Origin: Isoetes taiwanensis
Lineage: Eukaryota; Streptophyta; Lycopodiopsida; Isoetales; Isoetaceae
Reading direction: 5' to 3'
NCBI GenBank assembly: GCA_021234155.1
Contig: JAJEKV010000026.1
Location: forward strand, 17,446,304 to 17,510,303
DNA length: 64,000 nucleotides
The notes beneath the pieces are model-generated. The model ran no database searches and had not been told where the DNA came from. It saw only the letters and a list, made by a program, of their open reading frames with translations. The translations under genes were made by a program, and so were the position numbers. Below are positions 10,620 through 22,755 of this stretch, piece after piece. The stretch's first letter is position 1. Every line of letters starts with the position of its first letter.

Positions 10620-13600
10620 CCAAGAAATACAAGCTAGTTTTGTAATGTCACCACTTATTGAAGGGAAAATAAATGTACTTTGGACAATACAGTTGTTCAG
10701 GTTTTCTAGTGTCAAAATTTGTGCTAACTATGAAATACAAGGAAATTTTCTAGTGGCAGCATTTGTTAGAAAAACAAGAAATATACTTTGAGCAACATCT
10801 TGGTTCGAATGTTGTATCAAAATGAAAGCTATTATGTGTTTACTTGTTCAAATTTTATATAACTGGAAGCTATATTGTGTTTTTTTCAGCAATATTTTGT
10901 TTCTTGTTATTTTTATAACATAATAAAAACTTTAATGTTTGTTTAAAATTTGTAGATATGTATAGAACGTATGTCTGTAACCTTAAAAGTGGGAATTGCA
11001 TGAGTTCCATTTTAATGAAATGGAGCTTCCATGAACTTTACCTTTAGATACCTATGTAAATAGGTTACATTCCCTAGTCGTCAACGTAAGTGGGTCCAGA
11101 TTCTTGCTTGATTCTTCCGATTTGAGTCGGTAGCTCACTGCTATTACAATGGGATCTATGTTATCCTTTAATACTATTATCAGCTTTGTTGCATATACCT
11201 ACAGGGCAATATCTATATTAGTCATGAATATATAACCACCTGAGCAGTAAGAACCCATTGTGACAAGTTGTTCTGCAATGCTTTCCTATGGCTACATCAC
11301 AATGCATCTGACAAGCGTTAAGCAGTAGCATCTAACTGCTTGCATCACTAGCAGTGTCCAATAGATATTGTGCTTTAGTGTGTCATCTTTGTCGTGAGGA
11401 GAATAACAAGTCTATCCACATGTAAGAATAGACTGTCATTATTTTCATTTCCATTGATAGCTACATCTTGGCTAGACCATTGTGATTTTCAAATGGAACA
11501 AGTAATTAGTTCATGGTTGGTAATTTATGTTGGGCAACTTACAATAAGAAGACAGTCATACGCTTATCTTTATGCGTTAGATTTCATTTTAAACACATGC
11601 TATAAATTAACTATGTATATATTGTATTTCGAGTAATATTCCATAACATATATTTCAGGACGATCTATTCCATTTGCATGGATTTGCTTCTACATTCATG
11701 CAAGATACATAGATAATTACTTTTTACAAATCTCCCATACACATTCTCAAACCAAAACAACACACTACAATTGCATGTTTTTCCACATTTGATCACTCAA
11801 TAAACATGTTGGTGATAGGGCCCCAGTTAGGGCACCGCGCCTTGGGGTAAGAGTTTTATGTTGTTGCAAAAAGATAGCTCCCTTTGTCATTCTCCTTCGA
11901 AATGGTAAGTGGGGCAACAAATTGACCTGTTGTTGCAATAGATTGCCCCTTTTATGACCTGTTGTCCACTGGTTCAACGAAATCCATGACCCAACTTCCA
12001 TTTTGTATTATTGGGTAGTGCCATGTGGCGGCATAAAAACAATCTTTCGCATTAACGGCAGCCCATTCCATTTTGTTTTATCCCACCATTCATCCAATAA
12101 ATACAAGAAATGATATATAGTATTCCCACAATTGCATTAGAACTACAATCCTATGAAATAAATATCATTTCACTATCTAATATTTTTTTTTTTTCACTAA
12201 CTATTTTTTTTTTTAATTTCACTATCTAATATTGCCATACAATAAAAACATGTAGGCTTAAAAATGCCCTCTCATACCCATCCCTCCTTGCGCTCGTGGT
12301 GCCAATTTCTTGTAACCGAATATAACTATTATAATGCACATTATAGAATTTTACAAGTCATGTTCTCAAAGCAACAATTTAGATATTTGGCACATAAAGG
12401 AACTAAATGAAATAATAACTTCCATTTATATTATTTCTTAACATATATAATTCTTAGGGGGAAGATGCATTTGGCATATTCGGTTGATTCCCGCCACGTA
12501 TTTCCGGGGGGAAAAAATAGGGAAACAAAAAAAAAAAGGCCGAGAAAATGAAATCGAAGAAAAAAAAAAAAACCTGGACTGGGATCGCCGCCATCGCCAT
12601 AGCCATCGCCTGCAACAGCAACAGGAATCGTCTGGGCGCATCTTCCTTCATCAAAATGGGATGGCCCTTTGTCAAAGTGGCATGGCGACTGTGGGGGAAA
12701 AGTTCTATTTGAAACTTGGTTGTGGGGGTTTGTTGGGCTGCGTGGAAATACTGATCTTCCATTTGGCAAGGGCATACTGATTTGGCAAGGGCCTGTGATT
12801 TTTACTGGGCTTGGAGAAATTTGGCAAGGGTGATTGGCTGAGTATTTCGTGAATTTTGTGGTTTCTAACACCAACACAAGTAGCCGCATGCACGTAAATA
12901 TTTTATTCGGCTAAACTCCATCAACAAGGATAAGAGACGGACTAGCATCCATGACATAACTAGTGTTAACAACATTGGGGAGGCCAGCAACAGAGTCACC
13001 CATCCACCTATGAGTTCTCCGGTGTGGGTATGTACATGAACCCATGATGCGACCCATTGCACCAACAAAGGACTTCTTCGGGGCCCATTCCTTTGGCTAC
13101 CGCAATTCCGGCTTGTACATTTTGCAAGAGCAGCATTAGGAACTGAAATTTTTAATCTTTATATGGTGTACATGAGCCATCGTGGTGAGAAATATGCTCT
13201 TTGAGATTTCTAAGATGAGACACTTTTCCGGGAGTCCGAGGGAAAATCCAAAGTTAGATTCAAATTACCTCTTCGTTCCTTTTGTAGAGGTAAGAGATAC
13301 CCTTTTTTTTGCTTGACGCCGCAGAAAAGAAGGCGCCGCGAACAAATGATTTTTTTCTCACGACGCTCGCCATTTCTCGCCAGACACTTTACAATGGGTT
13401 CGGGGACCCCATTGTCTCCCTTCAACACTTTCAGTCCTGAGTAACCGGCATTTTCGTGGATAAGGTAGTTCTTCATTATGTGAAGATATTTTCATTTGTT
13501 GGTTCTTAGTTGCAGATCGCAGTAAGGAAGAATCGATGTCCAGGATCGCTTGGCTATAAGACATGTATGCTTCCTCTTTGCTTTACATGCAATTCTTCTT

Positions 13601-14870
13601 TTGTGAATATGCTCTTCCCTTTTTGCTAATTTTGTGTGGTTACATTTTAAAAAAATGCGCATTCGGTGTTTACCATTGAACATTTGGCACCGGGCGTTGG
13701 ACGATCTTTACCAATCCGGTGAGGTTTTTCCCACTAAGCATGTTCCTATTATATGATCTATTATATGATGAGCATGCATATCACCCGGCCATTTTTCCCG
13801 AAATTTTTTACTCGGGATTTTTCTCAAACCAAGCAAAATTGTCGAAATATAAGGGTGTTAGGCCGAGAATAAATGATAGGTTAGATATGCAAGGAAGATG
13901 AATCACATAGAAAGTTCTTGCATTTCCTTCTACATTGCTGTTTTGACAGCCTATGGAGTGCAAGAAATGGCTTGAAACTCTCTCGCCCTCAAAGTGATGT
14001 ATGCCGATATTGTTTGCCCTTTACGCTTTGAATATGGTTTGCACGCTATGTTCATGCATTTTGCTTGGACCATGCATTAGTTTCTCTAGTTGCTAATTAT
14101 GATGCGGCTTGCTTCTTAGTTTGAATTCGATCTTGCTTCTTACAGTTTATTCTTGGGCTTCCGGTACCTTTTGTTTTGCTACCCTAGGTCGGGTATGGCG
14201 CAGATGAAGAAGGTGGCTTTCGCCTTTGTGAAAGGGGCTAAGATGTTCCTCTACCAATTGTAGAGAACTTGATAAGTCCGCATTGTTTTAAAATTTTATA
14301 TCTTTTTCCCTTCAAATGCAGGGTTTATGCTTATGTCTTGGTAATGCGGATCATCCGATATTATATAATCAGCTTTGTTAAATGGCAAAGGATCATTGCG
14401 GGTTTCGCATGATATTGCGTCTTTTCACGCACCAAGAACAACATTCTGCGGTTGCATCTCTTCAAAACATTCTCTCGCTACATCTAGGTCTTGGAATTTT
14501 CCATGTTTATCCTGTTTCAAAGAGACATTTCACTTCTAGTGAAGCAATTTGAGAAAAACAAATTGCTTTGGATTTTGAGGACTTCAAATTATATACCGGA
14601 AGGCGGTCTGTAGCTCTAGCCTAAAAAACAGTGGCATGCATGAAGACTTCTATTATCCTTTGGAATCGTGGATCTTAGTTATCCCTTGGTGAATTTTCCA
14701 TATACAGATGTTGTCTAATGGCAGGCCTCTGCCCTTCAATGACAGTTTCAGGTGTCCACACGAGCTATAGCTATTGCCTAGTTCTTTTGTTTAAAGTCTT
14801 GTTTGTGAAGTTTTTCGACATTTCTAATTTCTTTTAGGTCTTTTTTGGAATTAGTGCCTTTGCAAAGCGG
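10620..14870. other. Gene-free stretch
   Basis: I see no supported gene. The stretch is AT-rich, with poly-T tracts near 12181-12215, a repeated TTTGGCAAGGG motif near 12760-12830 and only short open frames without recognisable motifs. The first few hundred bases are the likely 3' untranslated and flanking region of the FCP1-like gene. Confidence 0.5.
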
Positions 14871-15987
14871 GTAAGATAGATAGATAGATATTGTTTTAGA
14901 GAAGCATGGAATGAAGATGCAAGATGACACAAGAAGACATGCAGTAAATGTTCAAGAATGAAGGCAAAAAACGTGCGTGGATTCAACTTTTGATGCTTGC
15001 AGATTGGAGTTTATTATACCAAATTTTATATACCCAAGTCAGATGCTTCTTTCAATCAAAAACAATACAAATGTTAATCTCATCCCTTACTAGACATCAA
15101 CTTTTTTGGTGGCAATACACATTTATAAGGATCTAATGTAAATGATTGTTAGGTTCTATAGGAATTTACTCGAAGTTTTACATCGAACGAATTGTAGATT
15201 TCCATAATGGCATTGAAATATCTCGACGTTGAAATTGTCAATATGTATCTCAATGTCATATTAAAACTTGTGCAAGGCATTGTGATTGCACACAAGTCGT
15301 TCATAGGCATTGGCATAAGCATTCCTTGGGGTATGAAAAAACTTGACAAGCAATGCCAACAACAAGCCATCATCCGCATCTAGTTATCGGGCTTTTTACC
15401 TTGAAGAAACTTTTGGGTGGTGCAAAAAAGTCACTCCTATTCATGGGTTGAGCGGTGGACTTAGATGCTTCATTCTAAGGAATACCCCCTCGCTTTTACG
15501 GCAACTCTGTGGTAGGCGAAGTCATAGCGGTATGACTTTCCTTCAAAACAAGATGCTTTTCAAGGTCACCCTATGATTATCAAACCATAGGGTTAAAGTC
15601 AACAATAGATTAATTGATATCCACAAAATTGTACCCCTATGATTGTCAGGACCATTGGGTGAAAGTAACAATAGAGTCAATTGATATCCACAAAATTCCG
15701 AATTAAATTGGTACCAAAATTTTAGCCATTGCACCATTAGATATGCTAAAATATGCCTCAAGATGCTCAAGGCACCCTCTACCTAACGCAATTTCACCTT
15801 TAACAGGGCAACCCAAAACATTCTTAAGAGGGGCAATCCAAAACCTCCCCCCCCTTAAAAGAAGTTCGATGTTTAGATGCCATATCTAGGACCACTTGGG
15901 TAGCACCTAGTAATTAAGGCTTTGCTAAATTCTAGGCCTGGAAATGAGAACCCAATAATAATGGGCGGGGATTGAGGCTAGGTGCAG

Positions 15988-16022
<35 letters not shown>

Positions 16023-17912
16023 GAGTAGTCATAAGTTAATTGCATTTTGGCGGGTAAGTTCTTCACTCAATAATGGGCTATGGCTCAGATTCTCTCTTCA
16101 AGTATTAACTCTATTGGGTAGTCTCCGAATGAATTGGTGCTTGGTAGAAGAAATTCTTTAGTGCTCTTTTGAGCAAGAAATTCTTTAGTGCTCTTTGAGC
16201 TAAAGGAGACATGGACAAAAAAAGGGTATAGTATAAACTCTCATAAGATAAAAACTACAATGATGGGTATGGAAGGGCACCAAGCTCATAAAACTAAAAC
16301 TTTTTAACATGAATAAGCAACCAAATTTTTATCAAGGAATGCCACAAGAGGATGAGCGATGAGATTCTCAAAACTAATATAGTTTGAGGAACATGCGATT
16401 CAACTCGTGATGTGTTCTTTCACATCTCAAGGATGTCCGCAATTGAAATCTATTCAACTTAGCACAAAACTTCTTTTAAGGGTTGGAGAAGAGAAATGTT
16501 AGCATGCGGGCAAGGCTGATAAATTCTTTTTGTATTATTAAATTTGGATGACCATTAGTTTACAAACTCATTTGATGGACAGACATAAATAACATGTTGC
16601 TCCAAAGACACCAAGATTCTATAAACTTTGTTGTTGCAAATGCTATTGCCCATGGCATTGGAGCAATCTGTACTGCCTTAGTGCCTTGTTAACATTGTCC
16701 CAGTTTTGTTATCATTATCTAAACTTTACCTGACAAAATGCCCAGCAACGCTCGACACTTTTCAAGTAAACACAATAATAAACATTTGGTTTGCAAAACT
16801 AATATCTTATTGCTTGGATGCATTGTTTGTGCATGTGGTCTCTTATTGGGGAGAAGTAGGTTCGAGTTTTGTGGGAATCAACTCATGGATGAGAAAATTG
16901 TGAATCATTGACAATGCTTTTGGACCTTGGAATCAAGAGGAAGTTTGTTAATCTTTTTGGACCTTGGATGGCTTGGAAACTTTTTGTTTCGGATGCAACT
17001 TTGCCTAGATGCCTTGAAGATTTTTGTTGCACTTGTAGTCTGCCAAATTGTTGCATAGATTGTTCTGTTTGGGCCTTGTTTATTTTGTCAAGTTGTTTTT
17101 ATGGGGTGCATTTTTCCGCTTGTACGTCTTACTTTGAACCAGATTTGGTTGTTAGAGACGTCTTTCTTAGGTCTTTAGATGCTTTGTTGGTCTAGGGTTG
17201 TTTTTGTACCGTCTTAGTTTTGTCCATCCAGGTATAGTTGTATTTACCCATGCTTGCACAACTCTAGTACCCACTTTTTATGTTGTAAATATTTGAGCAC
17301 CTCAACTTTTCTATCTTGAAGTGGTCGGCCGGGGGTTTTTGCCCATCAACCCCTTGTTTTTTGGAGATCATATATTGGTCGTTCTGGAATATGTGCTCCC
17401 TTTTACTAAATTCATTTCGATGACAATTTTCTTGTTTGATGGTTCTCGTTTGTTTAGTTGTCATTGATGTGCATGAGATTGGAGTCGAGGCAGTCATGGG
17501 TCTTACACCATCAATTCCTTGGATGTCTAGTGCATGGATTATGTTAAGATATGTTTCTTAGGCTTGTTTGCAGTTGGTAGCTAAGAGACAGGTCCTTTAT
17601 AGCATAGTGCTTTTTGGTTGCTCTTCTTGTTTTATGCTCGTAGAGTTGGCATGTTGGCATGTTGGCCTGGGGTCTTGCTCCATCAATCGCTTGTTTTTGC
17701 TGGATCTTCATAGGTTGGGGTGCGTGTCCCTTAATTTCGTGTTTTAAACATGCCATCTTGTTTTGTTGGAAAGGAGTTCTTGCTTTCAGTTTGTCCTTTA
17801 AGTTAGGTAAGGTTGGATTCTAAGGTCTTGGGTCTCATGTTCCTAGATTAAAAGCATAGGCTAGATGCTTTAGGTGTCCCTTAGATTGTGTTATTTGGTT
17901 TGGTTTTATAAG
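14871..17912. other. Gene-free stretch with small duplications
   Basis: No gene is supported. Visible items are a GATA microsatellite (about 14876-14890), a ~75-bp tandem duplication (separate entry), a 30-base poly-A run (15990-16019), a duplicated AGAAATTCTTTAGTGCTCTT (near 16147 and 16174) and T-rich sequence from 16900 on. The poly-A may mark an old retroposed insert, but I found no matching body or target duplication. Confidence 0.45.
15567..15705. repeat. Tandem duplication of about 72 bp
   Basis: Two adjacent copies run from CACCCTATGATTATCA and TACCCCTATGATTGTCA to ATTGATATCCACAAAATT, with scattered substitutions. It is non-coding. Confidence 0.7.
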
Positions 17913-18059
17913 AAGTCGTATTTAATTAAAGTGGGACAAATCTCGAATTTTGGGACTCGGACTGAAAATGGGACTCATACTCAATTTTTTTTTTGAGTAG
18001 ACTACTTGAATAGAATTGTGTCTTAATAAAACAACAATAATATTTACAAACAACAAACC

Positions 18060-18320
18060 GAGAAAAGAAGGGGAGATGGTGAGAAGGTTTGAAGGGGGTC
18101 AGAGGGTGGCAAGAGGCAAGTAGAGAGGGGGAGGAGGACGGGCAAGAGGCAATTGGGGGGTGGGAAAGAGGCAACCTGGAGAGGGAGGATGGGAGAGAGG
18201 CAACTGGAGAAGGGAAGGAAGATGGGCAAGAGGCAACTGGGGAGGGGCAAAGAAAGGGGGAGGAGGATGGGCAAAGGGGCGAATGGGAAGGAGAGAGAAA
18301 AAAGGGGGCAAAGATGGGAA
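18060..18320 (+). repeat. Polypurine, G-rich block
   Basis: About 260 bp is almost pure purine on the plus strand, built from degenerate repeats of GGGCAAGAGGCAACTGG-like units mixed with GGGGAGG and GGAGGA. The open frames across it, rich in Gly/Glu or Pro/Ser, are composition artefacts. Such tracts can form triplex or quadruplex structures. Confidence 0.7.
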
Positions 18321-18639
18321 ATGTGATTATAATTATAATAATCAATATAATTAATAAATATAATTAACATTATTATAATTAATTAAAAAAACAATATATA
18401 TAAAAGAACAATTATATTCGACTAGTGGGGTAAAGGAAGTCACCACAAAATCAGACTAAAAAACCGCCGTAGCACCCAAAAGTCGTGGGCGATGAATCCA
18501 AATGCTAAGGCCGAAGGCTTAGATTTGGCACCCAAATGCTAAGGCGGATGAATATGGCTAAGCATGACTACGATTCTAGGGCAAGAATTTTCTCAGAAGT
18601 TCACTTACATTATAGCAAGCTCCCCATCCTTCCCGGCAT

Positions 18640-19450
18640 CTGGACATCCGCCATATTCAGCAAATATCCACAACTCCGATGCATCCAACAAAAGCTCCCA
18701 AAGCCCGCCAATCCATGGCAGATGCGCAAACAAAGGAGCTGAATCTCAACAGATATGGCTCCCCTCGCAGGTTGTTCCCTCCGGACACATTTGCTAAATC
18801 CCCGTCGAGTAGATTTTCCATTGATTTTTGCGCCTTGCGCTCGGGCATCTTGTTAACCTTATCGCCTTGATCTGCGCCAGATTTCTCGATACTCGCTTAT
18901 CTTTAGGTTAGTGCGTAACTCTTCTTTTTAGCAATCAGCAGATAGCATTACCGGATCAAGAAGTGTTCGTGGTTGCATACAAAAAGAACTCCTCGCTTTC
19001 GGGCCGGGCGTTTCCCTTTCAGGCGTATTGTTATGCCAAGCAGAGCTTCTAAAGCTATGGCTAATCCGACGCTTGGGACCAAAGCTGCCATGACTCTGAG
19101 AAGCGCTAACATGAACCCTATTGGTAACCAGAGAAAAATCATCAACGCTTTCGCCGGAGTTGGCCTGAAGAATCGGCCAGAAGAGCTTCAAGAATCGGCC
19201 TGAAGAATCCGCCAGAAGAGCTTCAAGCCAGGAGAGCTTCAAGAATAGGAAGGTCCTCATGAATCCAATAGGAAGAGAGATGAAGTAGCAGATGTTTTTG
19301 TTATGCCTTCATGCAAGGTTTCATAGTCGGAATAAAAAAAAGCCATCCTCATCCTATCGCCATAGCCGGTTCTGCCATAGCCTGAAGAACAAGAACGCCA
19401 TAGCCGCCTGAAGAACAAGAACGCCATAGCCGTTGATGGGTATCCACGAT
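18640..19450 (-). pseudogene. Captured glycerol-3-phosphate acyltransferase (sn-2 GPAT-type) fragment
   Basis: Read on the minus strand, pieces of a plant GPAT4/6/8-type acyltransferase appear in the right order. GDR followed by SDYETL (19257-19487) fits the GDRTSDHDFM region of the HAD-like domain. IFLWLPIGFMLALLRV and GVLFVCNH (18948-19145) are the membrane-proximal and first acyltransferase segments. RTLLDPV (18916-18970) completes the HX4D catalytic motif one frame away. NLLDGDL and EPYLLRFSSF (18657-18848) form the later block. The enzyme transfers an acyl group to glycerol-3-phosphate for cutin and suberin. A frameshift falls inside HX4D, and short GAAGAAC/CGCCATAGCC duplications interrupt the coding sense, so this copy is dead. 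Its place between inverted repeats points to capture. Confidence 0.75.
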
Positions 19451-19581
19451 GGCAGGACTCCGAAACCGTCCCAAAGGTATGTACCAAATTGGTATGTACT
19501 AAATTTCAAATTTTAAGTATGGGCGGGAAAAAAGAGCGGGGTAAAAAGAGCGGGGAGGGTCCATTTTTTTTCCATAGGAAA

Positions 19582-19992
19582 TACATGTTGAGGGCATTTT
19601 TCATAAAAATGCATAGAATATTGTGGTTATTGGAAAATACATAATATTAGGATATTGTGCTTATTAAAAAATATATAGTAATACATGGAGAGGGCATTTT
19701 TCATAAAAAAATGCATAGAATATTGTGCTTGTTGGAAAATACATAATATAGGATATTGTGCTTATTGAAAAATATATAGTAATATATGGAGAGGGCATTT
19801 TTCATAAAAAAAAATGCATAGAATATTGTGGTTGTTGGAAAATACATAATATAGGATATTGTGCTTATTGAAAAATATATAGTAATATATATGGAGAGGG
19901 CATTTTTCATAAAAAAAATGCATAGAATATTGTGGTTATTGGAAAATACATAATATAGGATATTGTGCTTATTGAAAAATATATAGTACATA
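19582..19992. repeat. Four-copy tandem repeat, ~101-bp unit
   Basis: AGGGCATTTTTCATAAAA recurs at 19591, 19691, 19792 and 19897 (steps of 100, 101 and 105). Each unit goes on with GCATAGAATATTGTG, TTGGAAAATACATAATAT and AAAAATATATAGTA. A degraded fifth copy follows to about 20110. It is AT-rich and non-coding. Confidence 0.9.
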
Positions 19993-20159
19993 GTGTCCCA
20001 TTTGGAAAATCTATATTTGAAATAAGCTATGGGCAGGGTCTATTTTTTCATAAGATATGTATACATAATAAATGCATAAGATATGGTGTGCATTAGAAAA
20101 TACATAGAAAATACCATTTTCGGTCCAGCTTAGTCATGAACCTCGAATCAGTGTTTTCC

Positions 20160-20625
20160 ACCACGAGTCGCTTTCTCGACTCGGGCGAGACGATAAAGGT
20201 CCTTTGGGATGCATTTCTCGACCTCAGAACTCTGTTTTTCACTTTGAGCTTCCTTTCTCAACCCCTAAAACCGGCGTTTTTACTCAGATGCTTTTTCTCG
20301 ACCCATGAGTCGAGAAAGGCCCTTAAAAAATCTTCTTGAAAAAAACTTTTTTTTTTTCCTAGTTAAAAAAAAAAAATTTTTTTTTTTTTTTTACTCAGAA
20401 GTTACGCTTCTCGATTTCATGAGTCGAGAAAGGCCATTAGAGGGGTTTTGAGGGTCTTTTCGACGAAAGTCGAGAAAGGCCCTCAGTAGCAAAAAAAAAA
20501 AAAAAAAAATTTGCCTACTTAGAAAAAGAAGGAATTTTTTTTTTCTTTTTTTTTTTTTTTTTTGGCTCTGTTAGAGGGGCCTTTTCGACTTTATTGACAT
20601 AGTCGAGAAAGGCCTCATACCTACA
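20160..20625. repeat. Series of repeated hairpins (GTCGAGAAAGGCC family)
   Basis: GTCGAGAAAGGCC or a close form occurs near 20308, 20422, 20470 and 20602. Each is preceded within 10-20 bases by its inverse (CTTTTTCTCGAC, GCTTCTCGA, CTTTTCGAC, CTTTTCGAC), giving stem-loops of 8-12 bp. An inverse-only copy, CTTTCTCGACTC, is at 20170. Long A or T homopolymers separate the units. Confidence 0.75.
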
Positions 20626-21318
20626 TTCTTCGGTAAATGGCCCTTAGAACTGGTTGTTTTCTTTATTTGTATTGTCCAGTAGCATCACTTGCACTAACTT
20701 GATTTTGCCTTTCCCCAAGACAAATTTTTAAAAACGAAAAGGACATGATCGGAGCCATGTCGCTAGCGTGTTCAGATTTCTATTCTCTTCAAGTTGCTCT
20801 TGTGGCTTGGAACGCCTCAGACCTTGCTCTGCATGTTGTTCCCAGTAGGTGGTCTGTGTGCGAAGATGATGTAATATTTGTGTCAGCCCGACCATCATGG
20901 TATCTTCAACCATTGTAAACTTTGGTTTCAATCTAGAACTTTGGTTTCAATCTTTAATGAATTTCCTTTGTTTCAGTTGCATTGTTCTTGTTCTCGACTC
21001 GCTAACCAGGGAAAACTGGAGGAAAGCTTCGATGCAGAGTTCTAGACAAAAAATCGAATTAAGGATAGTTTTCGGGTCGGGGTGCTCCTTTTCATGTAAA
21101 TTAACAGGGTTCCGAAAAAAAATGGGAATGGAATGAGTCCCACTTTAATTAAATACGACTTTAAGGCTTTGTTGGTTTTTGAGGCTTTTGAGTCTAGGGT
21201 CTGTTGTCATGCTTCCTGGGTCTAGTACAGCATAGCTTAAATGCTTTTTTTTTTATATATGTACAGTCGATCCTTGTTCTTATACCATGTTTTCCTGTTT
21301 TTTCAGTTTGTTGTATAG

Positions 21319-22755
21319 TGTGACGTCCCCTACTCATATACGGTGCACTCACCGTATACAAATAGGAGTACATCCCCCATACCAGCTCCATGCTGATACA
21401 AGGCCCTCCACGACAACGCAACCTTGACGAAGTTCCAAAGTGGGGAAGAATGAAGGGGTCATTTTACCCTGTCTCCCTCAGGGCCTACCTAGCTGCGGAA
21501 GCATAACATACATGTAAGTATACATACATCAACATCACATGACCATCACGAAGGATGGCTCACCACATATCTGCATAGACAGAGATTAATACATCACATA
21601 TGGAAGGTCTACCCAAGTTCAGACACAGGGATGGACTGACAAGCTTAGGTCTCCAGAGGTCAAACAGACAGAGTGCAATAACAGTGGAGTTGGCTGGCAT
21701 AGGAACATGGCAATTGGGTAGTCTGCTCCATCCGCCCCTCCTGTGCACACTTTACAGAGTAGGTTGAAAGGTCTTAAGACTTGACTGTAGCCCGTCGGAT
21801 GCATAGCCAGAGGGGCTACTCCTGGGTTGCATCTCCCCAGTTCCAATGGGGCAGGTAGGGATTGCTCCCACCAGAGGTCGGGCATCTTGACCGGAAGGTG
21901 ACTAGAGGGCCTTTGCCTGGGCATCTGATTGAACTCCATGGAAGGTGTACACCGCTTCAAGAGTGTCGAACCCATGCAAAGCCCACACGCAGTGGCAGAG
22001 CATTACGTCTAGTGCACTGTAGTCCCCGATAGGCTTTACTACCAGAGGGACGTGATCATGAGCCAGGACATAAACCTCCTTGTGAGCCAGTCTAGTCCCT
22101 CCACCCACAACCATGTGTGGTTCTTGTACACAGCCTAATTTAATAGTGCATTAAAGAGGACTAGCTAGCAAAGATCAAACTACTAGGCTTTTAGGGCCTC
22201 TACCCCTTCCCAATACAATGATTCCACGAGATCATCATTACATACATATCATAGAAGAACTAAAGAACAAGATTTAATCTAAATCACGCGAAGTTAGGTT
22301 CTTTAGTTATGGCTTGATATCTAGAGGTCTAGATGGTCACTATGGGCAATTCAATAGGCTAAACCTACTTACTCTATGCCCGGGAGGTGGATTAGACTAT
22401 TGAATTGGCAAAATACCCGATCCCCCGGCTTGCTCCTCCTGGGGGCCGAACGCCGTCCATGTTATGGAACTGCTTGAAGATGAAGCCAGAAAGGAAAGCT
22501 GATGAGCTGGGCTGCTCAGATAGACTTTGGGAGCCAAGATTGGCTCTTGGAGCAAGCGAAATGGATCCCTAGAAGGCTGTGGACGAAAATGGAAAGTTAG
22601 GGTTTGGATACCTTATACAGGCTATAAGTTAGGGCTAGGATTTCCATCAACCCTTGAGATCATGCCACTTTGCCCTTTGTGGGGGTAAGTGGATGTAGTT
22701 CCCACTTGGCCCACTTGCCTTTTTTGCCCACTTTATTATTTAAGTGAGCGTCGAT
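21319..22755 (-). repeat. Solo-LTR-like block of a chromovirus, minus strand
   Basis: On the minus strand this matches the chromovirus LTR at 24898 and 44217: ATTGTATTGGGAAGGGG, the GGGGAGATGCAACCC region, TGCACAGGAGGGGCGGATGG and the terminal CGTCACA (inverse at 21319) follow in the same order. The outer (U3) edge near 22755 is unclear and I saw no clear target duplication. No internal coding region adjoins it, so it is a solo or orphan LTR of a related family. Confidence 0.7.

Larger units (their letters stand above)
17913..21161. mobile_element. 3.25-kb terminal-inverted-repeat element carrying a GPAT fragment
   Basis: The termini are perfect 25-bp inverted repeats starting AAGTCGTATTTAATTAAA (17913-17937; inverse at 21137-21161). 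A 4-bp direct repeat TAAG flanks them (17909-17912, 21162-21165). No transposase is visible. The interior holds a polypurine block, a minus-strand acyltransferase gene fragment, a 101-bp tandem array and repeated hairpins. The superfamily is not assigned: the termini match neither CACTA nor typical Mutator ends, and a 4-bp duplication is uncommon. Confidence 0.65.

Noticed and set aside
12431..12893. Several overlapping minus-strand frames of 60-150 codons
   Set aside because: Composition-driven (poly-Phe and Ser/Pro from A/T runs), no domain, no splice structure.
18089..18367. Overlapping frames rich in Gly/Glu on plus and Pro/Ser on minus
   Set aside because: They are by-products of the polypurine repeat with no start context or conserved motif.
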